Shown piece by piece: positions 9,373 through 17,463 of a stretch of 64,000 nt of DNA (the stretch's first letter is position 1; each line of letters begins with the position of its first letter). The position numbers and the translations under genes were made by a program. Source of the DNA: Dyella sp. SG609 (GTDB lineage Bacteria > Pseudomonadota > Gammaproteobacteria > Xanthomonadales > Rhodanobacteraceae); the NCBI RefSeq assembly GCF_012275375.1, contig NZ_JAAZQJ010000001.1, positions 682,001-746,000 of the forward strand, written 5' to 3'. Below the pieces are notes generated by a model. That model saw only the letters and a list, made by a program, of their open reading frames with translations, was not told where the DNA came from and searched no databases.

Positions 9373-10374
9373 ATGCAGACGGCAACTTCCCACGACGCAC
9401 CTCACGGAGTGCGTCAAGTCGAGATCGGCCCGGAAAGGGACGGCCAGCGGATCGACAACGCCTTGATGACCATCCTCAAGGGCGTGCCGAAAAGCATGAT
9501 CTACCGTCTGCTGCGCACCGGACAGGTGCGCGTGAACGGCAAGCGCGCCAAGCCGGAAACCCGTCTCGCCGCCGGCGATATGCTGCGTATTCCGCCGGTG
9601 CGCATGGCCCCGGAGAAGACTGGCGAGCAGCCGCCTTCGGCCGCGCTGATGGAAGCCGTCGCGGAGGCTGTCATCTTCGAGGACAAGCATTTCCTGGTGA
9701 TCGACAAGCCCGCCGGCATCGCCAGCCATGGCGGCAGCGGGGTCAGCCACGGGGCGATCGAGCTGCTGCGCGCGGCCCGGCCGAACGAGCACCTGGAGCT
9801 GGTCCACCGCCTGGACCGCGACACCAGCGGCGTGCTCGTGTTCGCCCGCACCCGCGCCGGCCTGACCGGGCTGCAGGCGCTGATCCGCGCCAATACGGTG
9901 ACCAAGCAATACCTCTGCCTGATGGTCGGGCATCCGAACAAAGCCAAGTTCGACGTCAACGCGCCGCTGCAGAAATCGGTGCTCCAGGGCGGCGAACGGA
10001 TGGTAAGAGTGTCCGATAACGGCAAGCCCTCGCTTACTTTTTTCCGCGAGATGGAGCAGTACCGCGGCGCCCGCCTGATGCAGGCCACCCTGGGCACCGG
10101 CCGTACCCACCAGATCCGCGTGCACGCCGCCCACGTCGGCCACCCGCTGGCCGGCGACGCCAAGTACGGCGACAAGGAAGCGAACAAGCTGTACCGCGAG
10201 ATGGGCCTGCAGCGGCTGTTCCTGCATGCCGCGCATATGAGCTTCGAGCTCGATGGGCGCGCCTACGGCTTCTCGGCGCCTTTGCCAGAAGACTTGAAGA
10301 ACTTCCTCGATGTGCTTGCCGTGAAAGGCAAAAATCCCGAGGGCTACCGCCCTAGAGGAAAAAACGCGCACTGA
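9373..10374 (+). CDS. rluC: 23S rRNA pseudouridine synthase RluC
   Basis: Converts specific uridines of 23S rRNA to pseudouridine (955, 2504 and 2580 in E. coli). 333 residues: N-terminal S4 RNA-binding domain (about 24-80, MIYRLLRTGQVRVNGKRAKP) and the RluA-type catalytic domain with HRLDRDTSGVL, where Asp148 is the predicted nucleophile. The ATG at 9373 gives the usual RluC N-terminus; upstream in-frame starts would add an unrelated extension. The 3' end overlaps the convergent membrane-protein gene by 23 bases. Confidence 0.93.
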   Translation: MQTATSHDAPHGVRQVEIGPERDGQRIDNALMTILKGVPKSMIYRLLRTGQVRVNGKRAKPETRLAAGDMLRIPPVRMAPEKTGEQPPSAALMEAVAEAVIFEDKHFLVIDKPAGIASHGGSGVSHGAIELLRAARPNEHLELVHRLDRDTSGVLVFARTRAGLTGLQALIRANTVTKQYLCLMVGHPNKAKFDVNAPLQKSVLQGGERMVRVSDNGKPSLTFFREMEQYRGARLMQATLGTGRTHQIRVHAAHVGHPLAGDAKYGDKEANKLYREMGLQRLFLHAAHMSFELDGRAYGFSAPLPEDLKNFLDVLAVKGKNPEGYRPRGKNAH

Positions 10375-11857
10375 CTTCCAGCGAGCGCAGCAGCCCGCCG
10401 GTCAGCCCGCTTTCCACCAGCAGCGCGCAGCCGGCGTGAGCCAGGGCGACCGGCAGCAGGCGGCGGGAGCGCAGGAAGCACCACGCCCACCCAAGCTCGG
10501 CCAGGAAGCACAGCTGCATCAGCGCTCCGTTCGGGGTGTGCAGCAGGGCGAACAGGGTGGCGGTGCCCAGGATCGGCAGCGCCGTTCCCCCCGGCCAGTG
10601 CTCCAGCCGGCGCAGCACCACCGCCAGCATCAGCCACTGCTGCAGGCCGGCCCAGGCGACATATAAGAAAGCGTGGCGCCATTCCGGCGCGGCGTAGCCA
10701 TGGCCGAACACGGCCACCACGATCGCGGCCACCGGAAGCAGCGCCAGCGGCGCCAGCCAGTCCTTCGGCTTGCCGCCGATCCAGCGCCAATCCGCCGGGC
10801 GCCGCCGCGTCTCCTTCCACCCGGCCCAGGCCAGCGCACCGATAAAAGCCGCCACCGCCGGCGGCGATGCGCGCAGCCCCCATTGCAGGCCGGCGATCAG
10901 CCAGAGCGGGCCGGCCGCCACGGCCAGCACGTCCCAGGCGGGATGGGTATCGCGCCGCGCCGTATACAGCAGCACCAGCAGGTAGGCCGCGCAGATCGAC
11001 CAGGCCAGCCAGGCGGGAGCGGCTTCATGCGCGGTGGCGACAGGGGTGGACCCGGCGGAAACGATGAGGGCGGCCGGCCACCGATCGCGCAGCCGGTCGC
11101 GCAGCCCGAGCCAGTTTTCGACCGAGCCTTCGCGCGGCAGCCAGACCAGCGGCACGGCCGGCATGGTGGGGGCCACGGTCAGCTGTTCGCGCAGATCGAT
11201 CTCCCGTCCCGCCGAAAGGTCGACCGTGGGAGCGGAGCCGGGCAACGGGACCGGCCGCTCCGCCACCAGCGCCGCGTCGCGCAGTTCGAGCGTCCCGCCG
11301 GCCGGCAGTTGCGCGCGCAGGCGGAACAGATACGCCACGGTGGCCGGCATCGCGCAGGGCGACGCGTCCCCGTGCCGCCAGTCGAGCTTGCGCAGATCGA
11401 AGACCTGGGTGGCCGTGTCGCCGACAGGAATCCTGCCAGCGTCGGCCATGCACGAAGGCTCCCGCGCGTGCGGCTGGACGATGAGATAAAGCGATCCGGC
11501 CTTGCTGCCGCGGAGGTCCAGATGCAGCAACGGCCAGTGCGCCAGATCCATCGGCTGCAGCACCGGCAGGCCCAGTTCGAAAGCCTGCCCGTCACGGCTG
11601 GTCACTTTCAGACCGGTCCCATCCGCGGCCACCGAAGCATTCCCGAACGCCCGCCCGGCCACCAGATCGCGCGGCTGCCGCAGGCGCCATCGCCACAGCG
11701 GCTCGCCCGCCTGCAGCACATGCAGTTCGCGCTCCGCCTCATGGCGCAGATGGCTTTCCACCATCCAGCCCGCCAGCGCGCGCAGCCCCAGCAGCAACAA
11801 GGCCGCCGCCAGCACGAAGCTGGCGACGCGAACCGCAGCAGGCAGGCGCGCGCCCAA
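10352..11857 (-). CDS. CPBP-like intramembrane protein with altered motif 1
   Basis: 501 residues: an N-terminal signal-anchor (about 12-32), a roughly 220-residue extracytoplasmic region of beta type, then about eight hydrophobic segments. The C-terminal part resembles the CPBP (Abi/CAAX) intramembrane protease fold, with LFALLHTPN and ALAHAGCA at the places of the two conserved histidine motifs. The usual EExxxR is replaced by QQWLMLA. Activity as a glutamic protease is therefore doubtful; it may be a binding or sorting protein. It lies 2 bases after phhB on the same strand and probably shares its transcript. Family call is moderate. Confidence 0.6.
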   Translation of the reverse strand: MGARLPAAVRVASFVLAAALLLLGLRALAGWMVESHLRHEAERELHVLQAGEPLWRWRLRQPRDLVAGRAFGNASVAADGTGLKVTSRDGQAFELGLPVLQPMDLAHWPLLHLDLRGSKAGSLYLIVQPHAREPSCMADAGRIPVGDTATQVFDLRKLDWRHGDASPCAMPATVAYLFRLRAQLPAGGTLELRDAALVAERPVPLPGSAPTVDLSAGREIDLREQLTVAPTMPAVPLVWLPREGSVENWLGLRDRLRDRWPAALIVSAGSTPVATAHEAAPAWLAWSICAAYLLVLLYTARRDTHPAWDVLAVAAGPLWLIAGLQWGLRASPPAVAAFIGALAWAGWKETRRRPADWRWIGGKPKDWLAPLALLPVAAIVVAVFGHGYAAPEWRHAFLYVAWAGLQQWLMLAVVLRRLEHWPGGTALPILGTATLFALLHTPNGALMQLCFLAELGWAWCFLRSRRLLPVALAHAGCALLVESGLTGGLLRSLEVSARFFL

Positions 11858-11859
11858 GC

Positions 11860-12201
11860 TCAGCGCGCCAGCAAGGCCTCGACGCGCGCGGCGCAGATAA
11901 AGTCGTTGAGCGAAAGCCCGCCCACGTCATGCGTCGACCACAGCACCTGGCAGTGCCCATAGCCGGCTTCGAGATCCGGATGGTGGTCTTCCTGGTTGGC
12001 CATGAAGCCGACCGCATTGATAAAGCCCAGGGTGTGGTGGAAATCGGCGAACTTGAAGTCCTTCACGATCGCCTTGCCTGCGGCGGCCAGCGTCCAGCCC
12101 GGCAGTTTCGCCAGCATGGCCTCGATCTGCGCGCCATCCAGCGCGTGCTCCTTGCCCTTGCGCGGGGTGCAGTGCTGGCTGGCGAGGTCGGCGTAGCTCA
12201 T
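11860..12201 (-). CDS. phhB: pterin-4a-carbinolamine dehydratase
   Basis: Dehydrates 4a-hydroxytetrahydrobiopterin for recycling of the phenylalanine hydroxylase cofactor. 113 residues, the family length. Conserved signature FADFHHTLGFINAVGF followed by EDHHPDLE carries the active-site histidines. No phhA is in the window, so its partner must lie elsewhere. The downstream CPBP-like gene starts 2 bases after its stop. Confidence 0.93.
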   Translation of the reverse strand: MSYADLASQHCTPRKGKEHALDGAQIEAMLAKLPGWTLAAAGKAIVKDFKFADFHHTLGFINAVGFMANQEDHHPDLEAGYGHCQVLWSTHDVGGLSLNDFICAARVEALLAR

Positions 12202-12350
12202 GGTCGGGACTCCGGAAGATTCAAAACGCGAAGCGTCGAAGTTGCGTGGCGAAAAGTCAAAACCATGCAGCCGGCGCGAAAGAGGACTAAAATGGTGCTG
12301 TTTCCGGCGCGGCTCCCCAGCCCGCGCCAGGCCGTTTCCCCGGAGCAGGC

Positions 12351-12959
12351 ATGATCGACATTTCCGAACGCGCGCAGCGGCATTTCCTGCGTCTTCTTTC
12401 GCAGCAGGGCATCGAAGGCCTCAGCATCCGCCTGCGCGTCACCGCGCCGGGCACGCCCGCCGCCAATTGCGAGCTGGAGTTCTGCGAGCCGGACGAGCTC
12501 ACCGGCAACGAATGGACCATCGAATGCGAGGGCTTCCTGTTCCAGATCGAGGGCGACAGCGCGCCCTGGCTCGACGGCGCCAGCATCGACTACGAATCCA
12601 ACGCCACCGGCGGCCAGCTCAATATCCGCGCGCCGCGCATCAAGGGCGACATGCCGGGCATGGAAGCGGGCCTGGTGGAGCGTGTGCGCTACGTGCTCGA
12701 CGCCGAGGTCAATCCGCGCATCGCCGCGCACGGCGGCCGCATCAGCCTGCTGGAGGTGAGTGCGCAAGGCGTGGTAGTGCTGCAGTTCGGCGGTGGCTGC
12801 CACGGCTGCGGCATGGTCGACGTGACGCTCAAGCAAGGCGTGGAGAAGACGCTGCGTGAACGCGTGCCGGAGATCACCGAAGTGCGCGATGCCACCGACC
12901 ACGCGGGCGGCAGCAATCCGTACTACAGCAAGCGGGAAGGGCACTCGGCCATGGGCTGA
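12351..12959 (+). CDS. nfuA: Fe-S biogenesis protein NfuA
   Basis: Carrier that delivers 4Fe-4S clusters to target enzymes under oxidative or iron stress. 202 residues: N-terminal degenerate A-type domain (about 1-100) lacking the usual three cysteines of IscA, then a NifU C-terminal domain with CHGC (Cys150, Cys153) that holds the cluster at a dimer interface. Length and domain order match E. coli NfuA (191). The start follows GGAGCAGGC. It is divergent from phhB across 149 bases. Confidence 0.95.
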   Translation: MIDISERAQRHFLRLLSQQGIEGLSIRLRVTAPGTPAANCELEFCEPDELTGNEWTIECEGFLFQIEGDSAPWLDGASIDYESNATGGQLNIRAPRIKGDMPGMEAGLVERVRYVLDAEVNPRIAAHGGRISLLEVSAQGVVVLQFGGGCHGCGMVDVTLKQGVEKTLRERVPEITEVRDATDHAGGSNPYYSKREGHSAMG

Positions 12960-13008
12960 TCAGGAAGAACGGTCGAGCTTATGGCGATCCTTCGCCCGCT
13001 GCTCCGCC

Positions 13009-13050
13009 CGCCCCCTCATCCCGACCCTCTCCGCGGAGGGGGAGGGGGCA
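13009..13050. repeat. short G+C-rich hairpin repeat (CTCATCCC...GGGGGAGG type)
   Basis: CCCTCTCCGCGGAGGG and flanking bases form a hairpin just before the nfuA terminator. A related sequence with CCTCACCCC, CTCTCCC and GGGAGA motifs lies at 31408-31520. Such elements are scattered through xanthomonad-type genomes. Confidence 0.5.
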
Positions 13051-13056
13051 AAAGAA

Positions 13057-13080
13057 AAAGGCCCGCGCGAGCGGGCCTTT
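13057..13080. terminator. bidirectional terminator between nfuA and cytochrome genes
   Basis: Perfect 10-bp stem AAAGGCCCGC / GCGGGCCTTT with GCGA loop, A-rich and T-rich on the two sides. Confidence 0.9.
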
Positions 13081-13100
13081 TCATGCGGCAAGCTCAGGGC

Positions 13101-13454
13101 TTACTTGTCGCCCTGGATATGCCCTTCGAGCGTGCTGAGCTTGCTCGGCTGCGCGGAGAAATAGGCCGCCACGTCCTCGATGTCCTGCTCGGACAGCGTG
13201 GCGACGAAGCCCTTCATGATCGCGTTGTTGCGCGCGCCGCTCTTGTACTCGTGCAGGGCGCGCTGGATGTACAGGTTGTACTGGCCGGCCAGGCGCGGGT
13301 ACTGCGGATCGACGGAATTGCCGTCGGCGCCGTGGCAGGCGAAGCAGGCAGCGGCCTTCTGCTTGCCGGCGTCGGTGTTGCCGGCGGCCGGGGCCTGGAG
13401 GGAAGCGAACGCCAGGACGGCGCCGAACGAAAGCAGGGTGAGCGCACGATTCAT
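13101..13454 (-). CDS. periplasmic cytochrome c, class I
   Basis: 117 residues with a signal peptide (about 1-24, cleavage near APAAG) and one haem site CFACH (Cys37, Cys40, His41). NAIMKGF supplies the probable axial Met. The size and the SEQDIEDVAAYFSAQ ending are typical of soluble cytochromes c4/c5/c553 that shuttle electrons to terminal oxidases. It lies 18 bases after a second cytochrome gene of similar type; the two probably form an operon and arose by duplication, together resembling the two halves of a di-haem cytochrome c4. Confidence 0.88.
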   Translation of the reverse strand: MNRALTLLSFGAVLAFASLQAPAAGNTDAGKQKAAACFACHGADGNSVDPQYPRLAGQYNLYIQRALHEYKSGARNNAIMKGFVATLSEQDIEDVAAYFSAQPSKLSTLEGHIQGDK

Positions 13455-13472
13455 CGGAATCCCTTGGGCTAC

Positions 13473-13802
13473 TTACTTGGCGAGGCTGGACAGGTAGGCG
13501 GCGATGTCCTCGATGTCCTTGTCGGACAGGCTCTGCGCCTGGGCACCCATGGTCGGATGGCTGCGGTCGCCCGCCTTGTAGCCGTGCAGGGCGTTGATGA
13601 TGTACTGCGCGTTCTGCCCGGCGATCTTCGGCACGGGGTAGCGCGGATAGGCGTTTTCGTAACCCTCGACGCCGTGGCAGCCATTGCAGGTGTAGATCAG
13701 TTTGCGGCCGGCGGCCTTGTCGCCTTCGGCATGCGCGCTGCCAGTGACGAGTAGAGCGGCAGCGACGGTCAGGCCGAGCAATTGCAGTCGAGTCATCATC
13801 AT
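13473..13802 (-). CDS. periplasmic cytochrome c, class I
   Basis: 109 residues from the first of three consecutive ATGs (13802, 13799, 13796); a GTG 6 bases further upstream is also possible. Signal peptide to about residue 25 (GSAHA), haem site CNGCH (Cys39, Cys42, His43), probable axial Met in HPTMGAQ, and the ending SDKDIEDIAAYLSSLAK. Upstream member of the two-cytochrome operon. Which oxidase it serves cannot be told from the window. Confidence 0.88.
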   Translation of the reverse strand: MMMTRLQLLGLTVAAALLVTGSAHAEGDKAAGRKLIYTCNGCHGVEGYENAYPRYPVPKIAGQNAQYIINALHGYKAGDRSHPTMGAQAQSLSDKDIEDIAAYLSSLAK

Positions 13803-13946
13803 TCCCACGATTCCGACGGGTACATGGCGTTAAAGTCTCGGAAGTATAGTCGGTGGGTCCGAGCAGGGACAACAACGCCGATGGGCCATCCGGCGGCTTG
13901 CCCAGCCACTCGAAGAACCAAGACACTTGATAGATAAGGACACGGC

Positions 13947-15092
13947 ATGGTGGGGATTGCGTCGCACGGCCGCCCGGCGGCTTTCCGGTGGATGCTGGGC
14001 CTGGCGGCCCTGCTGCTGATGGGCGCCGCGGTGGCGAAAGAATCGCCAGCCAGCTATCGCATCGTGGGCTATGTGGCCGATGCCGACCCGCTGCCGGCCA
14101 TCGACCCGGCCAAGGTCGACGTCCTCAACTACGCCTTCGGCACGCTCGACGAACAAGGCCACATCGTGCTGCGCAGCCCGCACGCCACGGCCTCGCTGGC
14201 CAGCCTGGTGGCCTTGCGCCAGCGCAACCCGCGGTTGCGCATCGTGCTGTCGGTGGGCGGCTGGAGCGCGGGGCATTTCTCCGAGGCCGCGCTCACCGAA
14301 GCCTCGCGCAAGCGCTTCGCCGACGACGCCGCGAAGCTGATCGGGCAGCACGACCTCGACGGCCTGGACGTCGACTGGGAATACCCCACGCTCCCCGGCG
14401 GCAACATCAGCCACCGCCCCGAGGACCGCCGCAACTTCAGCCTGATGCTGGAAGCCGTGCGCGCGCGCCTGGACGCGCTGGGCAAGCAGCACCAGGGCCG
14501 GCATTACCTGCTGACCATCGCCTCGGCCGACAACGAATTCGTCGCCGGCATCGAGCTGGCGCGCGTGGCGCGTTCGCTGGACTGGTTCAACATGATGGCC
14601 TACGACTTCCACAACAGCCTCACGCCCGCCACCGGCCACCACGCCGGCCTGCATCCGTCGGCGCTCGATCCATCCGGCGACCGCGCCGCGGACAAGGCGG
14701 TGCAGCAGTATCTCGAAGCGGGCGTGCCGGCTTCGAAGCTGGTGCTGGGCGTGCCGTTCTACGGCCGCGCGTTTACCGACGTGGCGCCGGAACACAACGG
14801 CCTGCAGCAGAAGTACGGCAAGTTCTTCGGCGCGCCCTCATGGCGCGAACTGACAGCGGACTACATCGGCAAGAACGGCTACGTGCGCTACTGGGACGAG
14901 CAGGCCCAGGTGCCGTATCTGTGGAATGCGAAGACGCACACGTTTGTGAGCTACGAAGACCCGCAGTCGCTGCGCATCAAGACCGGTTTCATCAAGTCGC
15001 GGCACTTGGGCGGCGCGATGTACTGGGAGCAGAGCCTGGACAAGGACAGCGAACTGCTCGACGTGCTGGTCAAGGGCCTGCACCAGCCCTGA
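13947..15092 (+). CDS. glycoside hydrolase family 18, chitinase-like, exported
   Basis: 381 residues. A signal peptide or anchor ends near residue 30 (MGAAVA). The TIM-barrel shows SVGGW (102-106) and the family catalytic motif DGLDVDWE (138-145), with Glu145 as acid; MAYDFH and a late MYWEQSLD complete the barrel. It should cleave beta-1,4-GlcNAc polymers such as chitin. No carbohydrate-binding module is present. TAAGGA lies 6 bases before the ATG. Secretion suits use of fungal or arthropod chitin. Confidence 0.9.
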   Translation: MVGIASHGRPAAFRWMLGLAALLLMGAAVAKESPASYRIVGYVADADPLPAIDPAKVDVLNYAFGTLDEQGHIVLRSPHATASLASLVALRQRNPRLRIVLSVGGWSAGHFSEAALTEASRKRFADDAAKLIGQHDLDGLDVDWEYPTLPGGNISHRPEDRRNFSLMLEAVRARLDALGKQHQGRHYLLTIASADNEFVAGIELARVARSLDWFNMMAYDFHNSLTPATGHHAGLHPSALDPSGDRAADKAVQQYLEAGVPASKLVLGVPFYGRAFTDVAPEHNGLQQKYGKFFGAPSWRELTADYIGKNGYVRYWDEQAQVPYLWNAKTHTFVSYEDPQSLRIKTGFIKSRHLGGAMYWEQSLDKDSELLDVLVKGLHQP

Positions 15093-15101
15093 GCGCAAGC
15101 C

Positions 15102-16337
15102 TCAGAACAGGCTCTTGAAGATATGGATGCCGGCGGTGTACTCGCCGGCAATCGTGCCCACGCACACCAGCAGGAAGTTGAGCAGGGTGCGCGCCACGCG
15201 GTTCTTCCACCAGCCGGTCCAGTGGCCGATGTCGTCGCGCAGGGTTTCGAAGTCGGCCACGCGCGGTTTGCGCACCCAGGCTTCGGCCATCGCGCTGATC
15301 GCGCCGGAAGGTACGCCGGGGCGGAACGGCTTGATCGGTCCGGCCACGGCCGCGGCCAGCACACTCAGCGGATGGCTGCCGGCGATGATCGCGCCCAGCG
15401 CGGAGAAGCCCGCGGTGTACATCACCCAGTCGCGCAGCGCCTGCGCGCCCAGCGCGCTGTTGCGGTGGAAGGCGATGCCGATCGCCACGAACACCAGCAG
15501 CACCAGGCCGATGGCGATCCATTTCGGCCAGCTCGATTTCACCGGCAGCCTGGCCAGCTCGGCCGCCTGCGCGGCCGCATCGCCCTGCTGCGTGCGCAGC
15601 AGTTCGCTCAGGCCCTTCAAGTGGCCCGCGCCGATCACCACCAGCACGCGCCGCGGCTCGCCGCCGTAGCCGGCCAGGCCGGCTTCTTCGCGCAGGCGCG
15701 CCGCCATGTAGGCGTCGCGCTCGGCGATCAGGCTGCGGTAGAGCGGCTCGGATTGATTGGCGAATTCGCTGAAGGCGCTTTCCAGCATGTCGCCTTCCTT
15801 GAGCTTCTCGATTTCCTTTTCCTCGATCGCCTCGCGTTCGAACACGCTGGCGAGCAGGCCGCCCATCAGGCCGAAGCGCTGCCAGAAACCGACGCTGCGC
15901 CAGGCGCGCTTGAGCGTGGTGCCGACCTCGCGGTCGACCAGCCACACCGGCACGCCGCGCTGTTCGGCGCCGTCCATCGCGGCTTTCATTTCGGCGCCGG
16001 GTTCGATGCCGAACTGGTCGGCCAGGCGCTTCTGGAAGGTGGACAGCACCAGGCTGGCGGCGACCATGCCGGCCTTGCCCTGGCGGATCACCTGGAACAG
16101 ATCCATCTTCTTGAGCGCATCCGGATCGCGCATGCCCTGCGCGCGGCTCGGGCACAGCTCCACCGCCACCGCGTCGAAGCGCTCGCGCGCCAGCAGCTCG
16201 CGCACCGCTTCCACGCTGGCGCGCGACACATGCGCCGTGCCCAGCACCACGTATTCGACGCCGTCGCGCAGCACGCGCTCGATCGGCTGGCCTTCGAGGG
16301 CGGCGGGCAGGGCGGTGTCGGTGGCGTCCAGGCTCAT
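15102..16337 (-). CDS. TraB family membrane protein
   Basis: 411 residues from the ATG at 16337 (MSLDATDTALP); longer starts lack family sequence. The N-terminal part has the TraB/PrgY signature VVLGTAHVSRASVE and FDAVAVELCPSR. The C-terminal third carries several hydrophobic segments (LVLLVFVAIGIAF, VMYTAGFSALGAIIAGSHPLS, and a last one near LLNFLLVCVGTIAGEY). PrgY inhibits pheromone signalling in enterococci and eukaryotic relatives are mitochondrial; the role in proteobacteria is unclear. Convergent with the chitinase-like gene with a 9-base gap. Confidence 0.8.
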   Translation of the reverse strand: MSLDATDTALPAALEGQPIERVLRDGVEYVVLGTAHVSRASVEAVRELLARERFDAVAVELCPSRAQGMRDPDALKKMDLFQVIRQGKAGMVAASLVLSTFQKRLADQFGIEPGAEMKAAMDGAEQRGVPVWLVDREVGTTLKRAWRSVGFWQRFGLMGGLLASVFEREAIEEKEIEKLKEGDMLESAFSEFANQSEPLYRSLIAERDAYMAARLREEAGLAGYGGEPRRVLVVIGAGHLKGLSELLRTQQGDAAAQAAELARLPVKSSWPKWIAIGLVLLVFVAIGIAFHRNSALGAQALRDWVMYTAGFSALGAIIAGSHPLSVLAAAVAGPIKPFRPGVPSGAISAMAEAWVRKPRVADFETLRDDIGHWTGWWKNRVARTLLNFLLVCVGTIAGEYTAGIHIFKSLF

Positions 16338-16418
16338 GCGTCGGTTCGGTGCGTAAGGGAAATCACTGCATGGGGTCGAAGGCCGGAAGGCGCAAGCCAT
16401 GCGGCCGGAGGTCACGCT

Positions 16419-17309
16419 TCAGTCGCGGAAGCGCTTCAGCAGGTCGCCGTAGGCGTCGATGCGGCGGTCGCGCAGGAACGGCCAGATCCGGCGCACGTGC
16501 TCGCTGCGCGCCATGTCGATCTCGACCACCAGCAGCTGGCGCCCGTCGGTGCCGGCCTGGCCGAGGAATTCGCCCTGCGGCCCGGCCACGAAGCTGGTGC
16601 CCCAGAACTGGATGCCGGCGCCCACGCCCGACGGATCCGGCTCGTAGCCGGTGCGGTTGCAGGCCAGCAGCGGCAGGCCGTTGGCCACCGCGTGGCCGCG
16701 CTGCACCGTGACCCAGGCTTCGCGCTGGCGGTCTTTCTCGGCCTGCTCGTCGTTCGGGTCCCAGCCGATCGCGGTGGGATAGAGCAGCAGCTCCGCGCCG
16801 GCCAGCGCCATCAGGCGCGCGGCTTCCGGATACCACTGGTCCCAGCACACCAGCACGCCGAGGCGGCCGACCGCGGTGTCGATCGGATCGAAGCCCAGGT
16901 CGCCCGGCGTGAAGTAGAACTTCTCATAGAACGCCGGATCGTCCGGGATGTGCATCTTGCGGTACTTGCCGGCGATCTTCGCCGAGCGGTCGAACACCAC
17001 CGCGGTGTTGTGGTACAGGCCGGTGGCGCGCTTCTCGAACAGCGAAGCCACCACCACCAGCTTAAATTCCCCGGCGAGCTTGCCGATGCGCTCGGTGCTG
17101 TGGCCGGGGATGGTCTCGGCCAGGTCGAACTCGCCCACGGACTCGTGCTGGCAGAAATACGGGCCGTTGTGCAGCTCCTGCAGCAGCACCAGTTCGGCGC
17201 CGGCCGCGGCGGCTTCGCGCAGGCCGGCTTCGATGGCGTCGAGATTGGCGTCGCGGCTGCCGCGATGGGTTTCCTGCAGCAACGCGACCTTGAGGGTCTT
17301 GCGGGTCAT
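16419..17309 (-). CDS. aguB: N-carbamoylputrescine amidase
   Basis: Nitrilase-superfamily amidohydrolase that converts N-carbamoylputrescine to putrescine, CO2 and ammonia, the last step of the agmatine route. 296 residues from MTRKTLKVALLQ. The catalytic triad is recognisable: Glu in ELVLLQELHN, Lys in KYRKMHIPD, Cys in LGVLVCWDQWYPEA. AguB-type residues (GPYFCQ, YPTAIGWDPN) separate it from other nitrilases. aguA lies upstream on the same strand, separated by palindromic repeat copy 1. Both are on the minus strand, so a shared transcript would run through the repeat. Confidence 0.94.
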   Translation of the reverse strand: MTRKTLKVALLQETHRGSRDANLDAIEAGLREAAAAGAELVLLQELHNGPYFCQHESVGEFDLAETIPGHSTERIGKLAGEFKLVVVASLFEKRATGLYHNTAVVFDRSAKIAGKYRKMHIPDDPAFYEKFYFTPGDLGFDPIDTAVGRLGVLVCWDQWYPEAARLMALAGAELLLYPTAIGWDPNDEQAEKDRQREAWVTVQRGHAVANGLPLLACNRTGYEPDPSGVGAGIQFWGTSFVAGPQGEFLGQAGTDGRQLLVVEIDMARSEHVRRIWPFLRDRRIDAYGDLLKRFRD

Positions 17310-17355
17310 GGGGAGTCCTGCTCGCTGGGGGCGAAAGGGCAATTGTACGTAGTAA

Positions 17356-17441
17356 GTAGGTTGGGGTGAGCCGCAGGCGAACCCCAACAGGCCCGCCACT
17401 GTGTCGCAACGTTGGGGTTCGCTTTGCTCACCCCAACCTAC
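17356..17441. repeat. palindromic intergenic element, copy 1 of 5
   Basis: 86 bp with termini GTAGGTTGGGGTGAGC and GCTCACCCCAACCTAC. Internal GCGAACCCCAAC and GTTGGGGTTCGC flank a variable centre. Each half can fold alone or the whole can form one long stem. It lies between aguA and aguB. Confidence 0.9.
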
Positions 17442-17463
17442 GCCGGCCGATGCTTAAGAAGAT

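Noticed and set aside
15123-17369. 748-codon open frame opposite the TraB-family and aguB genes
   Set aside because: Spans two well-supported minus-strand genes and reads as low-complexity shadow.
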